In this document: piece after piece, positions 1 to 11,057 of the stretch
Position numbering within the stretch: the first letter of the stretch is position 1
How the letters are laid out: each line of letters begins with the position of its first letter
Assembly: GCF_000499385.1 (NCBI RefSeq)
Contig: NW_013654427.1
Span: 1-24,792 of the forward strand
Reading direction: 5' to 3'
DNA: 24,792 nt
From: Eimeria necatrix
Lineage: Eukaryota; Apicomplexa; Conoidasida; Eucoccidiorida; Eimeriidae
Notes under the pieces: model-generated
Seen by the model: the letters and a program-made list of their open reading frames with translations, nothing else
What the model was told of the DNA's origin: nothing
Databases searched by the model: none
Position numbers and translations under genes: made by a program

Positions 1-984
1 GTCTCTAGCCGAGGAAACGGAGTAACAAATAGTGCAGGCAGACTAAGCTTCGCCAGAGCAGAACACTTTTTATAGTTACGCTGAGTTCAATTAGTGCCGT
101 TGTAGGCTGTGGAACAACATTTTGGTCAAAGAAACACGCAAAGGCGCGTGTCTTAAAACAGCACTATACGCAAATACTAATAAACACGCCAATGTGAAAG
201 CTGATACGCGTTGGCAAACCTGAAGTCAATGAGATTGCTGCTTCTGTGCTTACCGTGCTTACCACGTATATTTTCTGGACACCGCAGTAATGAGATTGTC
301 CTGGCATACCTGGCTTCCGTTATGAAGCTTAAGAAAGCGCAAGGACGTGCGTTGCCACTTTAATGCTTTCTTGCTCCCAAACAACGCTTAGAAATATGCA
401 TCCGTATTCAATTAAACAAGTCGTAACAGGATGGATGTTTCTGTAGCCTGACAATGTCGCATAATCCTAAAACGCCTGGCGAGTGTACGCCTAAACGGAA
501 ACAACACAGAATGTCTGGATATTTGCTAGATTGCATCGACACAGCAAAAGCCCCACCTTTTTCAAGCTTTTCACGATGCAGCTCACATTACCGGTGTGAA
601 TCCATAAACGTACGCCCTGCGTTACGGCAAAATCCAGCAACTCAATCAATCGGATTGCTTATGTGTCAGAGCCCTGTTCTCAGCAAGAGCTCTTAGCCAA
701 ACGTATCCGCGTCGCGAATTTCTGAAACACCAAAGTTCCTTTGCTTACGAGCTGCAGCAAAGTAGTCACCACGGTAGATAACGTAAAGTACCTCCGGATT
801 GCATGATAAGACAATTCAGCAGTGGAACAATAACGACGCAGAAGCCTGAATCCTTTTGAGCAAGCAGAAGTGCACTGCCACGCCACACCATGGCATCGTT
901 TACAGCTGAAAGCCAGTCTAAAGGCTGGTTTGTCCGAAAATTGTGTTTTGGCTTTGCACCTCGGGATGGTACCAACGATAATGA

Positions 985-1449
985 ATGGTAGAAAAAACCC
1001 TACATACGTACAAGCTGAACCACAAACCAGTTCGCGAACGAAAAGAGCCCATCATTGTGCTGTTTGCAGCAAGTTGGGTCGTTTTTGTCCATAGTAATTG
1101 TGTGGTGGCGCAGCTTATTTGGCGAAAAGGGAGACGATATCAAGGATCACTTTGGCTGCGAATGAGACTGCAAAGATGCGCTTGTGACGTTTTGAGCAGC
1201 CACGCATTTAAACCTATCAAAGTAGGCGCACCGCCAAAATGTTCAGCTCACTTTGAAGTACTAGTCAGACAGAAATGTCGTAATTTTCCTGAGCAGCCCT
1301 GGATAATCATGCTGGTTCTAACGAGTCCTTTTAATCCCTCACACGTTCACAACATAACAAGCACGACCACTGTCTTTGTTTCACCTGAAGGTGAATTACG
1401 CTTTTCTGCTTCTCCGATTTGTCTGATTTGTTCGGAACCACGCTTGTAA
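985..1449 (+). other. 154-codon open frame of doubtful coding status
   Basis: This frame starts at an ATG and runs 154 codons to a TAA. It is the longest ATG-started frame in the left flank. I recognise no domain. Residues around 35-55 are fairly hydrophobic, but there is no convincing signal peptide or membrane segment. No flanking exon, promoter or polyadenylation signal stands out, and part of the stretch is also open in an overlapping frame. A frame of this length is only moderately unusual by chance in 25 kb read in six frames. It could be a decayed coding fragment or chance; I favour chance. Confidence 0.12.
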
Positions 1450-1834
1450 GCTGATTAGCCTGCAAAGTTCTGCAAGCTCAAGTCGAGAGAGTTCCGCTCA
1501 TTGGAGATAAATATATGGACGTGATACTCATAAGTCCTCGCCATACGTGCCCGCAGCAGTGGCATACGTCTCGTTTTTCTAGCATCGCGCATTTACCAGA
1601 AAGACAACTTTGGCCTTCAGCGCAGGAGCTCACCGAATTGTCGCGCGGCAATGCATAGCATGAGACGGGTACACAACAAATGAAGCTTGAGCTTTGCTTC
1701 TTGGAACAGCCCATTTTTGACCTGGCTGACACGTCTGTGGCCCTGTGCTCCGACTATGATACAGTAGGAGAAGCAGAACATTTTCCGGAGCTCATATTTT
1801 TGAGTCCATCAATTCTCCAAATATTTGCATCGCA

Positions 1835-2260
1835 GCTCCCAACGCACGAGCTAAATTGTTTACACAGGTGCGCATAATCTGATCAGCCGCCTTATCTGCC
1901 CATTCATAATGATTCTGCTATCGTTAGCCGCAGCATGCCCTTTGAAGGCATCTATTGCCATCTACGCAGCTAGAAAACAACGTGTTACATGTTGCTGTAT
2001 CAACCACGCTGAAACCCCGAATCTTCGCGTCACAGTTCGGTATGTGTGGAGCGAATTTCCCAAGCCGGAGCAATGCATATATGCCTTTTACAAGGTCATA
2101 TATACTCGTCACGCTAACGAGAAGGCCAGCATGGCTTTGCAGAATCTCTACTAATTCCAAGAAAGCTACAACTATACGTCCTTTTCCGGCCACTAGCTCC
2201 AAAGCCATGACAAAACTTGTACTGTTATTTCACACGCACGAGCTGAGATTGCCACAAAAC
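1835..2260 (+). repeat. diverged direct repeat pair about 394 bp apart
   Basis: The box CGCACGAGCTAAATTG near 1841 recurs as CGCACGAGCTGAGATTG near 2235, each preceded by a C/A-rich stretch and followed by an AC-containing tail. A weaker related box (CACACACGTAAATTG) lies near 6443. The similarity is short and the pair may be remnants of an old dispersed or tandem unit. Confidence 0.35.
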
Positions 2261-2392
2261 TGCTTTTACTGTATTTTTTTGCCTCGTCAAAAATCCTCAA
2301 TCCAGGCTTTCTAATATTCGTGTTCGCATTTTAAAGAAAGTGGGCTCTCTGCGGGGCGTCATCAGGAGCCTATCTGTTTCTCATGTATCTTT

Positions 2393-2551
2393 ATGCAGTG
2401 GCCAACGTATCCTAGTGCTGTCAAGGAGGACCTGACGCAGCTCCACCTACCTGAGTCAGTCACGCACTTGACCAACCGCGACCTCATCATGCCTCCTCAG
2501 AAATTCCTTCAGCAGATTTTCAATGAAGAATACGCAGAAAATTTTTGTTGA
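2393..2551 (+). CDS. candidate short protein or terminal exon, family unknown
   Basis: From the ATG at 2393 the frame runs 52 codons to TGA at 2549-2551. The same frame is open back to 2315, just after a TAA. The other two + frames carry stops inside it. The product is charged and mixed, with a C-terminal part reading LTNRDLIMPPQKFLQQIF followed by an acidic tail, and looks more like real protein than any other frame here. By my count 29 of 50 codons after the first two end in G or C, and 21 of 24 in the middle section, unlike the AT-rich surroundings. An alternative reading is a terminal exon: a pyrimidine-rich tract at about 2371-2395 ends in an AG at 2397-2398, and the frame continues from 2399. 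No upstream exon was found. I do not recognise the family; it may be a gene fragment or pseudogene. Confidence 0.3.
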   Translation: MQWPTYPSAVKEDLTQLHLPESVTHLTNRDLIMPPQKFLQQIFNEEYAENFC

Positions 2552-2784
2552 AAGTATACTGAGCTCTTTAATGGTGCAATGGTACACGAAACTCACTACC
2601 TGGGGCAATCACGTCTGAGAAAACTTCTCGCTCTCCCATTTCAAACAATCATGGCATGTTGTCAACATATGGACCACGCATTCCTTCTGTCTGCAGTACC
2701 AAAAGGCAGGAATACTGGTTTTCGTATGCACGCTATTACAAGACCGCTAGCTTTCATGGACAATTCTAATGCAGCAATGAACGC

Positions 2785-3420
2785 ACGATCTAGGGCATTT
2801 GCGAAGTAGAGACGACCAGGTGTTCCACCCTATCCTGCCAAGCAGAGGCAGCTTGCCATCATACTCATAAGCACTTGTGTTACTTGATGTACTGCCATAC
2901 TTTGGGGAACAAGAGAGAAGTGTACCCCGACAATGATATTCACGAGAGAAGTGCTCATCCAAATATCTGGGCAACCGCTTGGAACTTACGATCTACAGTG
3001 GTTATTTGAAAAAAAAAGCACATCTGTTGCTAAATGTCCCCATGTCAGCCATTAGGGAAAACAAAGTACTAGCTCGACGAAAATTTTGAGGCGGCGTTTG
3101 AAACATACGATCTAGTGTAGTCACCAAAGATATATTGTCTCTATCCTTCCTGCGTTTCAGGTCAGTAGCGAAAACCTCGGCAGCAGTCAAGATAACTCAA
3201 GAGCCTTTGTTACGGTTCCGGAAGTAAAATCTGAACGAATTGTGTCATTCGCCGTCACACGTTAAACAGCGCTAGCCTCATAGCTTTCTGATGAAAGCCA
3301 AAACATACGATCTATGGTAGTCACGAAAGGAAAAAGGCTCTCACCCTGCCCTCCAGATCGGGTACGTGTGCCTTAGCAGTAGTCAACGTTCCTCTCGAGA
3401 GCCTTTATAAGGGCCATAAA
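2785..3420 (+). repeat. degenerate repeat family of about 200 bp with ACGATCT boxes
   Basis: The box ACGATCTA occurs at about 2785, 2988, 3107 and 3307. The clearest pair is 3100-3220 and 3300-3420. Both share AAACATACGATCTA, a GTAGTCAC box, a CAGTAGTCAA or CAGCAGTCAA box and a GAGCCTTT box in the same order, with an offset of 200 bp at the start and 198 bp at the end. The copies at 2785 and 2988 match mainly in their first 20-40 bases. The family is diverged, so these are old copies. No open frame is conserved between them. Confidence 0.65.
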
Positions 3421-4983
3421 AAGCAAAAGCGCGTTTTACGACTCGACACGCACAGCCTGAGATAATTACGCTGCACCCTTTCAAGTGAGGGATGGGCGCT
3501 TACTCAGCAGGAATAGAAAAAAGCTCACCACGATATTTGCAGCGGCCATTATCGACGGGAAATGTGTCTCTGAAGGTCACGGTCATAAATTCTTTAGCTT
3601 GCCAGCAGCTTTCTGCAATACTTGAAACGCACGCCCTGATGTAGTCAAGCAAGAGGAAAAAAAACAACTTAGTTCCTTCGGGCAAATAATTTTACAAACC
3701 TAAGTAGGAAATGCCGTGATATCAAGGGGAAAATGCAGTGCAAACAGATGTGCGAAAGCCCTTTTTCAAAGAGAGTGAGGCCAGCTTGCAAAACCCTAAT
3801 CACATTGCACACCTTGCATGGAACTCCAAGCTAGGATCCGATTGTTGGTGGTGTGTAAGATTTGGCAATTGAAGTCGCATGCTGCTGCTGTGGATCGTTG
3901 CCATACTTGAGGATCGCTGAGTTTGCCTTCGGCCTTCAATTAGGAAATCAAATTTCACAGTGGTATTTACGAAATATTCTCACCTTAATAGAAGGCATTG
4001 TCGGCATTAGCACAGACGCTTACAATTATTTCTCGTTGAAGAAGCGCACGCCGGCATACACGTTCACGCACTGCCACTCCCACTTCAGTTTTTTTAAATG
4101 CGCACGGAACAACCTGAAATTAAAAGGCCATGACATAGGGTTTTATTTTATTAGCCCTCGCGAATACAGTACAAAACATCATAAGGCAGCTCTCAAAATA
4201 AACGTGCAAATAGGACGTTTTGCGTATAGCTTCTGTCATCCCACAACTCCAACTGTGTTCCTCGCAACACGCATATATCCCAAGCAGCAAAAATATTTTA
4301 AAGCATCACGCCGATGCCAAAGTAAATTTCCACCACCGTTCGCACATGAATGGGAAGGACCAAAATCTTCAGACGCTGAACTTGGCCAGATTAGGCGCAT
4401 CACCATGTGATAGTCGCCAACAACAAACTGATGAAGCAGCATTGTAAATATAATGAGTCTTTTAACAAACACAAACATCACGCGTATCTAACCTGCTGGA
4501 GCATACCGTGGTCTGAGGCTGGCTGTGCTCCACCTGCGCAGAGACATCTCAAGCCATATCCTAACAAGGCTTTCCTCCAGACATCATTGAATCTCAGGGT
4601 GGTTTTCTGCAGAAGCTGTAGTATCAGTCGAAGTGCGTGCAGTTGTATCTTACAGTCTGAACGATGGAGACTGGGAATTTTTTCAACGACCCAGTTCCAT
4701 GTCACAAATATGCCAGATATCGTATGCTTGGTCCCCTATAGGCAAATGCTCGAACGTCGAGTATCCAATGAAATAGTGTGCCAGTCGCACCGAAAGTAGT
4801 ATGATTGATAGCTCCATATTTGCAGTGGATTCCTGCTGAAGAACAGGCACTGAAGATGTGACTGAAGTAAAAATGCACCTTTGAAATCAATAGGGGTCAG
4901 TTTAAGTACTGCAACTGCTGATAAAAGAGGAGTGCAGACAACCAACGTTTGCTTGAATATTGACATTATTTGTCACGTTTGTA
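3421..4983. other. AT-rich interval without a supported gene
   Basis: A 182-codon open frame covers 3862-4410 on the + strand, but it begins at TTG and has no internal methionine until its end, so it is not a convincing gene. A minus-strand frame (4478-4705, GTG start) has a leucine-rich middle but no recognisable domain or clear splice signals. A box CTCACCACGATATTTG near 3525 resembles CTCACCACGACATTTG near 6485, so dispersed repeat fragments are present. I see no RNA genes. Confidence 0.5.
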
Positions 4984-5004
4984 CATGCGCATAGATTGCG
5001 CATG
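4984..5004. other. perfect inverted repeat, 8-bp arms, 5-nt loop
   Basis: CATGCGCA (4984-4991) is followed by TAGAT and then its exact reverse complement TGCGCATG (4997-5004). It could form a small hairpin or be a two-fold symmetric protein site. There is no T-run after it and no gene beside it, so I do not call it a terminator. Confidence 0.7.
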
Positions 5005-6973
5005 CCCATGCCGGTTAACGTGCGCCGAAAATGAACTTGCAGACGGAAATCTGTGGCTGTTCATCCCCGTAATTTGCACGCTTTCGTCCCAATTACGACA
5101 GCCTTGCATGCAGTAGTAGACAAAGTCGCCACCTCATAAATTCGAGCACAGCAAAAGGTGGCATTGCATGCCGTAGCTCAACAGACTTTCTGCAATAGCC
5201 AAAAATATAAAATGTAGGAGTCTGCCCAATGCGTAAACTTCATATCCAAGGTCTCGCACTAGAAATTAACGGGTGCAATGGGCTTCGCGATGCAGCAGAT
5301 CCCTGCTGTGCAGCTTTCGCCTATTTCCCTTCAGAACAAAACGCTTGACAACTAACACTCAAAGGTCGCGACGCCGTGAAGCTCTTGCTCATTTTTGCGA
5401 ATACGGGAAACTTCAGCATCTTGTAAGTTTGGTGCAAAATGATGACTATCACTCGCAACGACCTATAGAAACGAACCAGATAGCGTGCTCAGCACAACAT
5501 ACTCGCTGTGAGTCTCAGCAGGCTCATGATCTACAGAGATGTGCCGAACCCTTAATTCGAAGCAAATCAGCACACAAGCTTATAAAAAAAAGCATAAACC
5601 GAAACTTTCCTGAGCAGAGGATTAAAGATGTGGCAAAAGACCACGGCCAACACCAAGGTTGGAAGCCTTAAAGCGAATACTCGAAAAGGCTTGGAAAGTC
5701 AGCATTTTTCGGGATGATACAGGAGCAGAGGAACAGAATTGCCTGGAAAAGTGACATGCAGCTGTTACATCAAACAAGAAAAAGCAACCAATCATCAGCA
5801 TCAAAAACCCACTTTCGCTGCGCAGTAACTGAGTATCGCCAGCAAGCAGTGCCAAAGTTGAAACTATTCATTTGCCCGCCCTGGCAACTCAAGCGTTGTT
5901 ACGACACATCGCAGCTTCGAAAAGCCAGTAACATAGTATGCTTAGATCCACACACTCGCTGTGAGCATAAAGATGATTGCTTCGGAGTGTCCAAGTAGGA
6001 CGGCAAGTGCTCGAGCTCCACAGTAAAATTCTAGTCGAGCAAAAAATGGAGAGTAAGTAATTATCACGAGCTCACAGAAAACACGGAAGTTGTGCAGGCA
6101 ATCGACGGGTAAAAGCCACAACACGTCTTATGTTTAACTGTCCTTTCCAAGAGCATACCCGGCAATATTTCCTAACGAGCAACTTGCTTTGAGGTGACAA
6201 ACTTACTACAGGTGTTCTTCAAATGTTCCATCGTAAGTTGGCGTTGCGCCATTATCTACAGCAAAGTGCAAAGCATTTGTGTTTCGCAATGCAAAGCTGC
6301 AAAGCATCAGCAAAGGAGATTTACCATAAAGCAAGATCTTTTTTGGATAGTGCCTCCGCTTATATATGTTTTTCATTATTAGGGAAACTTTCATTGCCAT
6401 TCCCGCGGACATTTTTAAAAATTTTCAATCAGCAAATTCAGTGCACACACGTAAATTGTTTAATCGATCGACTTCATCAAAAGACTCACCACGACATTTG
6501 TTCCCGTTGCGCGCCGCCAAAATCATTCATACTCAGCGCAACATCTTTTGAAAAAACCTCTGCACAGGTTTTGTGGCTTAAATTTGCCACCAGAGTGCAC
6601 TAAGATGAGGAGAATGCTACGTACATTGAATAGAAGTGCAGCTATTTGTATTTATAGAATAATACCGAGAAGGGACGCAACAAGAGTCAACAAACCCTTG
6701 CCGCTTATTGCATAGGATCATGCAGCTCAAACACGCCTTGTGTTTCTCCTATATCTCAGGCATCGATGCAACTGGAGCCGTTTGCTTTTAGGCTTCACGT
6801 CTAATGCAGCCACTCACGTTGCATTTACGTCCCTGTGGAAACACTACAAAGATTCCACAAACTATTGAAATTGAATATGTCTGCACCCTTAGGTGATGAA
6901 GTCTCTGTATAGTGACGAGCAGAAACGATATTCTGTGGCCAAAAATCAAATTCATCACCTTTCCACCACCAAC
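5005..6973. other. interval with repeat remnants, no supported gene
   Basis: Two TTGCATGC boxes lie 60 bp apart (5104 and 5164), each followed by a similar GTAG-containing tail. Open frames of 132, 94 and 126 codons (5273-5671, 5714-5998 and 6223-6603, all +) show no recognisable domains. The first two share a repeat, described separately. I see no RNA genes or mobile-element ends. Confidence 0.5.
5470..5975 (+). repeat. direct repeat pair about 453 bp apart
   Basis: The box CATACTCGCTGTGAG near 5499 recurs as CACACTCGCTGTGAG near 5951. Weaker matches extend upstream (AGCGTGCTCAG against AGTATGCTTAG). The offset of 453 is a multiple of three, so both copies read in the same + frame, giving HTRCE in each translation. 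This could mark a decayed tandem unit, or simple DNA-level similarity. Confidence 0.45.
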
Positions 6974-7100
6974 AAGCATTATTGCGGTCTTTTGGTCTGC
7001 AAAACGAAAGCAATTCGCACTGTCACAACGAGCAACTGTTGCACTTTGAAAAACTGGCAAATACTGGAAGCACAATTAGGAGATAGCACAGCAGCTATCA
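6974..7100 (+). repeat. 127-bp direct repeat, copy 1
   Basis: This copy begins AAGCATTATTGCGG and ends GCAGCTATCA. It matches 7527-7654 with one mismatch in the first 56 bases and roughly a dozen differences plus one single-base indel overall. That is much closer than the other repeats of the left part, so the duplication is comparatively recent or has been homogenised. A shorter related box, CAATTAGGCGATCG, lies near 7222 between the two copies. No conserved open frame explains the match. Confidence 0.95.
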
Positions 7101-7526
7101 ACCACCCAGTTCCTTGTTGTGTAGCACTCTGATTCATGCCAACTGCAGCCTCCTACACTTTCTCGAGAAACTGAATTTCACTCCGGCAGATTCTTTCGAG
7201 AATATGCATCTATTCCTTACGCAATTAGGCGATCGTGCCACTAGAAAACATGACTGTGCAGCTATGAGAAGAAATGATGCAGTAGCGCGCAACAATCCGC
7301 CGGCATAGAAGCCTCAAAGAAAAACAACTATTGAGCCATTTATGTTCAGTAGTAAACATACCTTGGTAGTGGAGTATATACGGGCATACGTCATGGCAAC
7401 AGGCGTAGGCAGGCAGTATTTTTTGACGCTAGCGAAGCACAGGTGCACCTATAATATAATGAAAATGTACTGAACTCGCCTAACCATCCTCATGCTTTCA
7501 CTGTAAGTTTTCGTCTGTTGCGCTTG

Positions 7527-7654
7527 AAGCATTATTGCGGTATTTTGGTCTGCAAAACGAAAGCAATTCGCACTGTCACAACAAGCAACTGTAGCACTTC
7601 GAAAATATCGCCAAACACTGGGAGCACAATTAGACGATAGAACAGCAGATATCA
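7527..7654 (+). repeat. 127-bp direct repeat, copy 2
   Basis: This is the second copy of the unit at 6974-7100, offset by 553 bp at the start and 554 at the end. The similarity fades on both sides. The start-to-start distance is close to the unit length of about 510 bp inferred for the right-hand array, but I could not match its landmark boxes here. Confidence 0.95.
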
Positions 7655-8730
7655 GCCTTCCAACTGCATTAGCGAGCCACGCTGTTACGTTGTAGTGGTG
7701 CACCACCGCGAATGCCGGGAAACACAACCGGCGTTCAGTCGTCCTCTCAGGAATTTATGCGTTTTCTTCATCTTTTAGCTCCTGCAATGTCAAGCCTAAA
7801 GCAGCTTTGTAGAAATTCTTGTTTGGCATGATACGTTATGGAGCTGGTGCGAGCTGATATCGAGAGAAACCAGCATCTGATTGTTCACGAACTTTCTGAA
7901 AATTCCGCGTTCCGATGTGCGAGAAAAGCAGGCACTGGATCAAGCCATTGTAGATGCGATTAGGGGTGCAACGCACGTCATTTGCAGTCAGTGCACACGG
8001 TAGCGCGAAGCTTCAAAGGCTGGTAGACTGCTTGCAAAACATGGCAGATCACACGTAGCTGCACGCTGTCGACGTAAGAGCAGCAAAAGCACTCACTTGA
8101 ACGTTGACCAGCAGGGGACCAACACAACCAACACACACATATCTCGGCGGCCCGCTCTTTTGTCTGCGAAAGCATACTACGGCCGGACAAAGCAACGCTT
8201 CGTGGACACACTGATTGCACAACATTTTTCTGAAAGTAGCTCAATTCCGTGGGAGAAAAATGTAGCCGCTTTCTCTGTCGTCCGTTTGCATGATCCTGCA
8301 GCAAGGATCCCTCAATGCTAGCTCTCCACTTTTGCGTGTCTTTCAATTTCCTGAATTTTTGCTAAGGCCTTCGAACAATTGCGTAGAATTATTAGCCAAA
8401 ATATTTCAGGCTCAAATGATGCACTGTCAGCAAACCAACACTATCAAAAAGTCAGGCGCTCCGCTCAATCATGAACCTTCACTCATCCTGGATTGTCGTT
8501 CATAGCCTAAATATGCAAATGCTAAACGAAGCTCACCAAATCGACGGCACATGCTAGGCTTGTCATAAAATAAAAATGACACAATCGCTATCTTGCGCGT
8601 GGCATCTCTCTAACCTCATTGCCACCAACCGTCAGCAAAGCTGCTGTTCACCTGACACGAGTTCTGCATTTCCAGAACACGCCACAGCTATCGGCGTGTA
8701 TTACCATTCTGCAATTCGCACCCAGCATAT
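7655..8730. other. transition interval without a supported gene
   Basis: Open frames here reach 122 codons (minus, 7978-8346) with no recognisable domain, and a + frame overlaps it. A 12-bp perfect palindrome, GTGGTGCACCAC, lies at 7695-7706. The C-rich bias of the + strand and the satellite landmark boxes become visible from about 8.7 kb on. Confidence 0.45.
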
Positions 8731-8792
8731 CCACCGTTCACTTGCAGCACTTTCCGCATGCAACGTACCTGCTGTGCCCATTGCATGCGTGC
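8731..8792 (+). repeat. satellite core copy
   Basis: This copy reads CGTTCACTTGCAGCAC, then CGCATGCAACGTACCTGCTG. It is the first clear core from the left and carries two of the window's TGCATGC/GCATGCA sites. On the minus strand the Cys-Lys-Cys-Thr reading seen in other copies is broken by a TGA. Confidence 0.6.
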
Positions 8793-9230
8793 AAAGGATC
8801 AACAACCACACATTATGCACGCTGTAAAAAACGTGACTTCTACACAGCTCTACAGACGCTCGCGGAAATGGGAGTTGTAAATTCTGCAAGAACCCAGACA
8901 ACGAAAACGTGTTGCTGAGTACCGTGATGCATCATTAAATTTTCATAACGTTTTCTACATTCAGAAGGGACGCTTTGATGTGTCACGCGGGCTCGGTGAA
9001 TTCTCGCTATCTGGCTTTCCATGTCACTGCCAAGCGGCATCAAAGGGTGTCAGCCTAATCATGAAGCACGTCTAACCAGACTCAGCATCACGCATTCAAC
9101 GCGCAGGCGTCAACGGTGCATCGGGAAAAGTGTTGCGACGATGAGGTGCAGTCACCCGATAGGGACATAGTCTGGTCGACCAACCACGTCACCCTAACAG
9201 AACCCTTCACCGCAATGTTGGTAACTCCTC

Positions 9231-9300
9231 GCCATGCAAGGATTGACCAAATTTGTGTTGCGGCCGCCATGCAAGGATTGACCAAATTTGTGTTGCGGCC
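9231..9300 (+). repeat. perfect 35-bp tandem duplication
   Basis: The 35 bases at 9231-9265, beginning GCCATGCAAGG and ending TTGCGGCC, are repeated without a single difference at 9266-9300. The junction creates GCGGCCGC. In an otherwise diverged background this is a very recent event or an assembly artefact. The length is not a multiple of three. Confidence 0.97.
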
Positions 9301-9754
9301 TCTTGGACAATCTTGCCCTAAATTGGCAACAACGCTTGCGGTGCACGCATAAACCCATTTGTCTCGCTTGCGTTCATTCTAGAGGCTTGTACAGCTCCCT
9401 CACAACTCTCTGACAATCTATGGCATGCTTCACGTCTATAAGTTCGCCAGACAGGCAAAGTCACACTATCAGACTTTCTGCCTCAGCATGTGCCTTCACT
9501 TTGCCCTTCAGTGCCTGCATCCCGGCAAAAGGGGGCATAGTCCATGGCCCATGCTCGAATCAAAGGGTCTCATGTGGGGCGGCTCCAATGCTTCTGCACT
9601 CGCATTACAAAAAAACGATCGTTCTCTTGCGGAAGCCACTCGGATGATGCCTTTGTTTCCAAGTGTGAAAATTTCTCTACCCACTTTGGCGAAAACCCGA
9701 GCAAGCCACAGCCATGAAATGGCAGGCAACAACGCTACCACTGTTGGCACCTGT

Positions 9755-9812
9755 GTCATGCACAAGCCCTCAGCAGCCCGCTTAACAACGTACTGCCTGT
9801 TTCCAAATATAC
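9755..9812 (+). repeat. satellite core copy
   Basis: The box CAACGTACTGCCTGTTTCC starts at 9786, about 1025 bp (two units) after the first core. A 175-codon + frame (9425-9952) and a 140-codon minus frame (9508-9930) both run through it. This argues that those frames are by-products of repeat composition. Confidence 0.55.
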
Positions 9813-10229
9813 ACACGACGCAACTACGGCCACGCCTGACTAGAATAGCGTTTCGTACCACGCTGCGCATGACTGACTCTTCCACAACGAATACGCAAGA
9901 TCTAGAATCTGCACAAGAATTTGCTACCAATAAAAAGAGTACTACGTGTTGATGGCTTCCAAAATATGATTTCGCCCCCTACGATACAAGGTAGTTACTG
10001 TTGCACAGCACTGCAAGTACTGGTGCAAACTGCAATGGCTGATTCTCCACATAAGGCACTCTATCGATTAAATGCAACTAATAACCGATGTTGTTTGTCG
10101 TTGAACATCATTAATTTTCTCCAGGAAGGAAGGACTTGCCCTTGTAGATGCTCGGCATTTAGCGGCGCCATGTCACTCCCAAGGATTTGCAAAGGCCCAA
10201 TGAATAGTTCCAAAATGTGCTAAACCAAA

Positions 10230-10710
10230 TACAGCAGTATGCAATCAAGTTAATGCATTTAACTACAGACCCCAAAAGCCCGACTGTGAATCGACATTTC
10301 CAACACGCAGCCGTCCCGTTGCTGGAGCCGTCTATCGCCACACTACGCTAGGGCAAAACACTGTAGCTTAAATCACCGTATGCAAGGTATGCGTATGCCT
10401 TGTGCAGTTCGCCTCGTTGCGCAACGAAATCAGCCTCGTGTTCCGGCAGCTTAGGCGACCTTGTCGCACAATCGCGTTGACGGTTGCCGCGGACTCTAAT
10501 TTGTTGTAAGATGCCCCGTACAACTTCTAGACGGTCTAGTCCAGGCCCTACTTATGCAAACGCAAGAGACCGACAATCTCAGAGCCTCCAATCGTCCTTC
10601 GTAGCCCAAATTTAACGGTAAAAACTAAACCGCGCAAAATGCACGCGATATGCTCGGAGTGCTCACGATGTTTAGTCACGTTGTTGGCTCTTCAACTGGA
10701 GCGCACACAA
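10230..10710. other. non-coding interval with small palindromes
   Basis: There is no open frame worth reporting here. The interval contains an imperfect palindrome at 10383-10402 (CAAGGTAT against ATGCCTTG, needing G-T pairs) and a perfect 12-bp palindrome CGTTGCGCAACG at 10415-10426. I found no satellite landmark boxes, so this appears to begin an island within the array. Confidence 0.5.
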
Positions 10711-10746
10711 ACGCATAGTTGGACGCATAGTTGAACGCATAAACGG
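10711..10746 (+). repeat. 12-bp x 3 tandem repeat
   Basis: The units ACGCATAGTTGG, ACGCATAGTTGA and ACGCATAAACGG lie head to tail without gaps. The first two differ by one base and the third diverges in its second half. Confidence 0.9.
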
Positions 10747-10756
10747 TTAATGAGAA

Positions 10757-10893
10757 AATCAGTTTGTTGCTTTAGCAAATTCCAAAATGGCTTTCAGCCA
10801 TTGAAGCCCACGCATGGTAAGGCGCACAAACCTGTTTCAAGCAAATGAATCTGTTGCGTTAACAAATTCTTGAATGGCTTTCAGCGGCTGAAA
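10757..10893 (+). repeat. two diverged copies of a 50-bp unit, 87 bp apart
   Basis: Copy 1 spans 10757-10806 and copy 2 spans 10844-10893. Both contain a GTTGC box, an AACAAATTC or AGCAAATTC box, and AATGGCTTTCAGC followed by a TGAA motif. A GCGCACAAAC-like box precedes each copy (about 10701 and 10822). The 12-bp tandem repeat at 10711 sits between the box and copy 1, so the larger unit was probably about 87 bp before that expansion. Confidence 0.85.
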
Positions 10894-11057
10894 CTCAACA
10901 AAAATGCTTATTGTCTCCGATACCTATATCGGACGTAAGACTTTGTTTATGCACTCAAACTGCTTTCTTCCACATAACTCACCGCCTGTGCATGACGCAA
11001 CAAACAAAACACCGACAAGCACACTTGACATACACGACGCCGTATCAACGATCATCT

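Larger units (their letters stand above)
1..2392. other. left flank, no recognisable gene
   Basis: I see no RNA gene, mobile element or recognisable protein in this stretch. The longest open frame is 154 codons (985-1449, described separately). Other open frames are under about 120 codons, overlap one another on both strands, and show no family motif. Weak internal repeats are visible, for example CTGATTAGCC near 1451 against CTGATCAGCC near 1879. Base composition shows no marked strand bias; the line 901-960 has about 15 G and 12 C. Confidence 0.6.

Noticed and set aside
3051..3060. TTAGGG-like motif as telomeric sequence
   Set aside because: It occurs singly here and near 6380; there is no tandem array.
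3862..4410. 182-codon + open frame
   Set aside because: TTG start, no internal methionine until the last codon, no splice or family evidence.
4478..4705. 75-codon minus frame with a leucine-rich middle
   Set aside because: GTG start; the only donor-like site is weak (CAG-GTGGAG) and no family is recognised.
4984..5004. Hairpin as a bacterial-type terminator
   Set aside because: No T-run follows, no gene lies upstream, and the window does not look bacterial.
9425..9952. 175-codon ATG-started + open frame
   Set aside because: It overlaps a satellite core and a 140-codon minus frame. C-rich composition lowers stop frequency and no family motif is visible.
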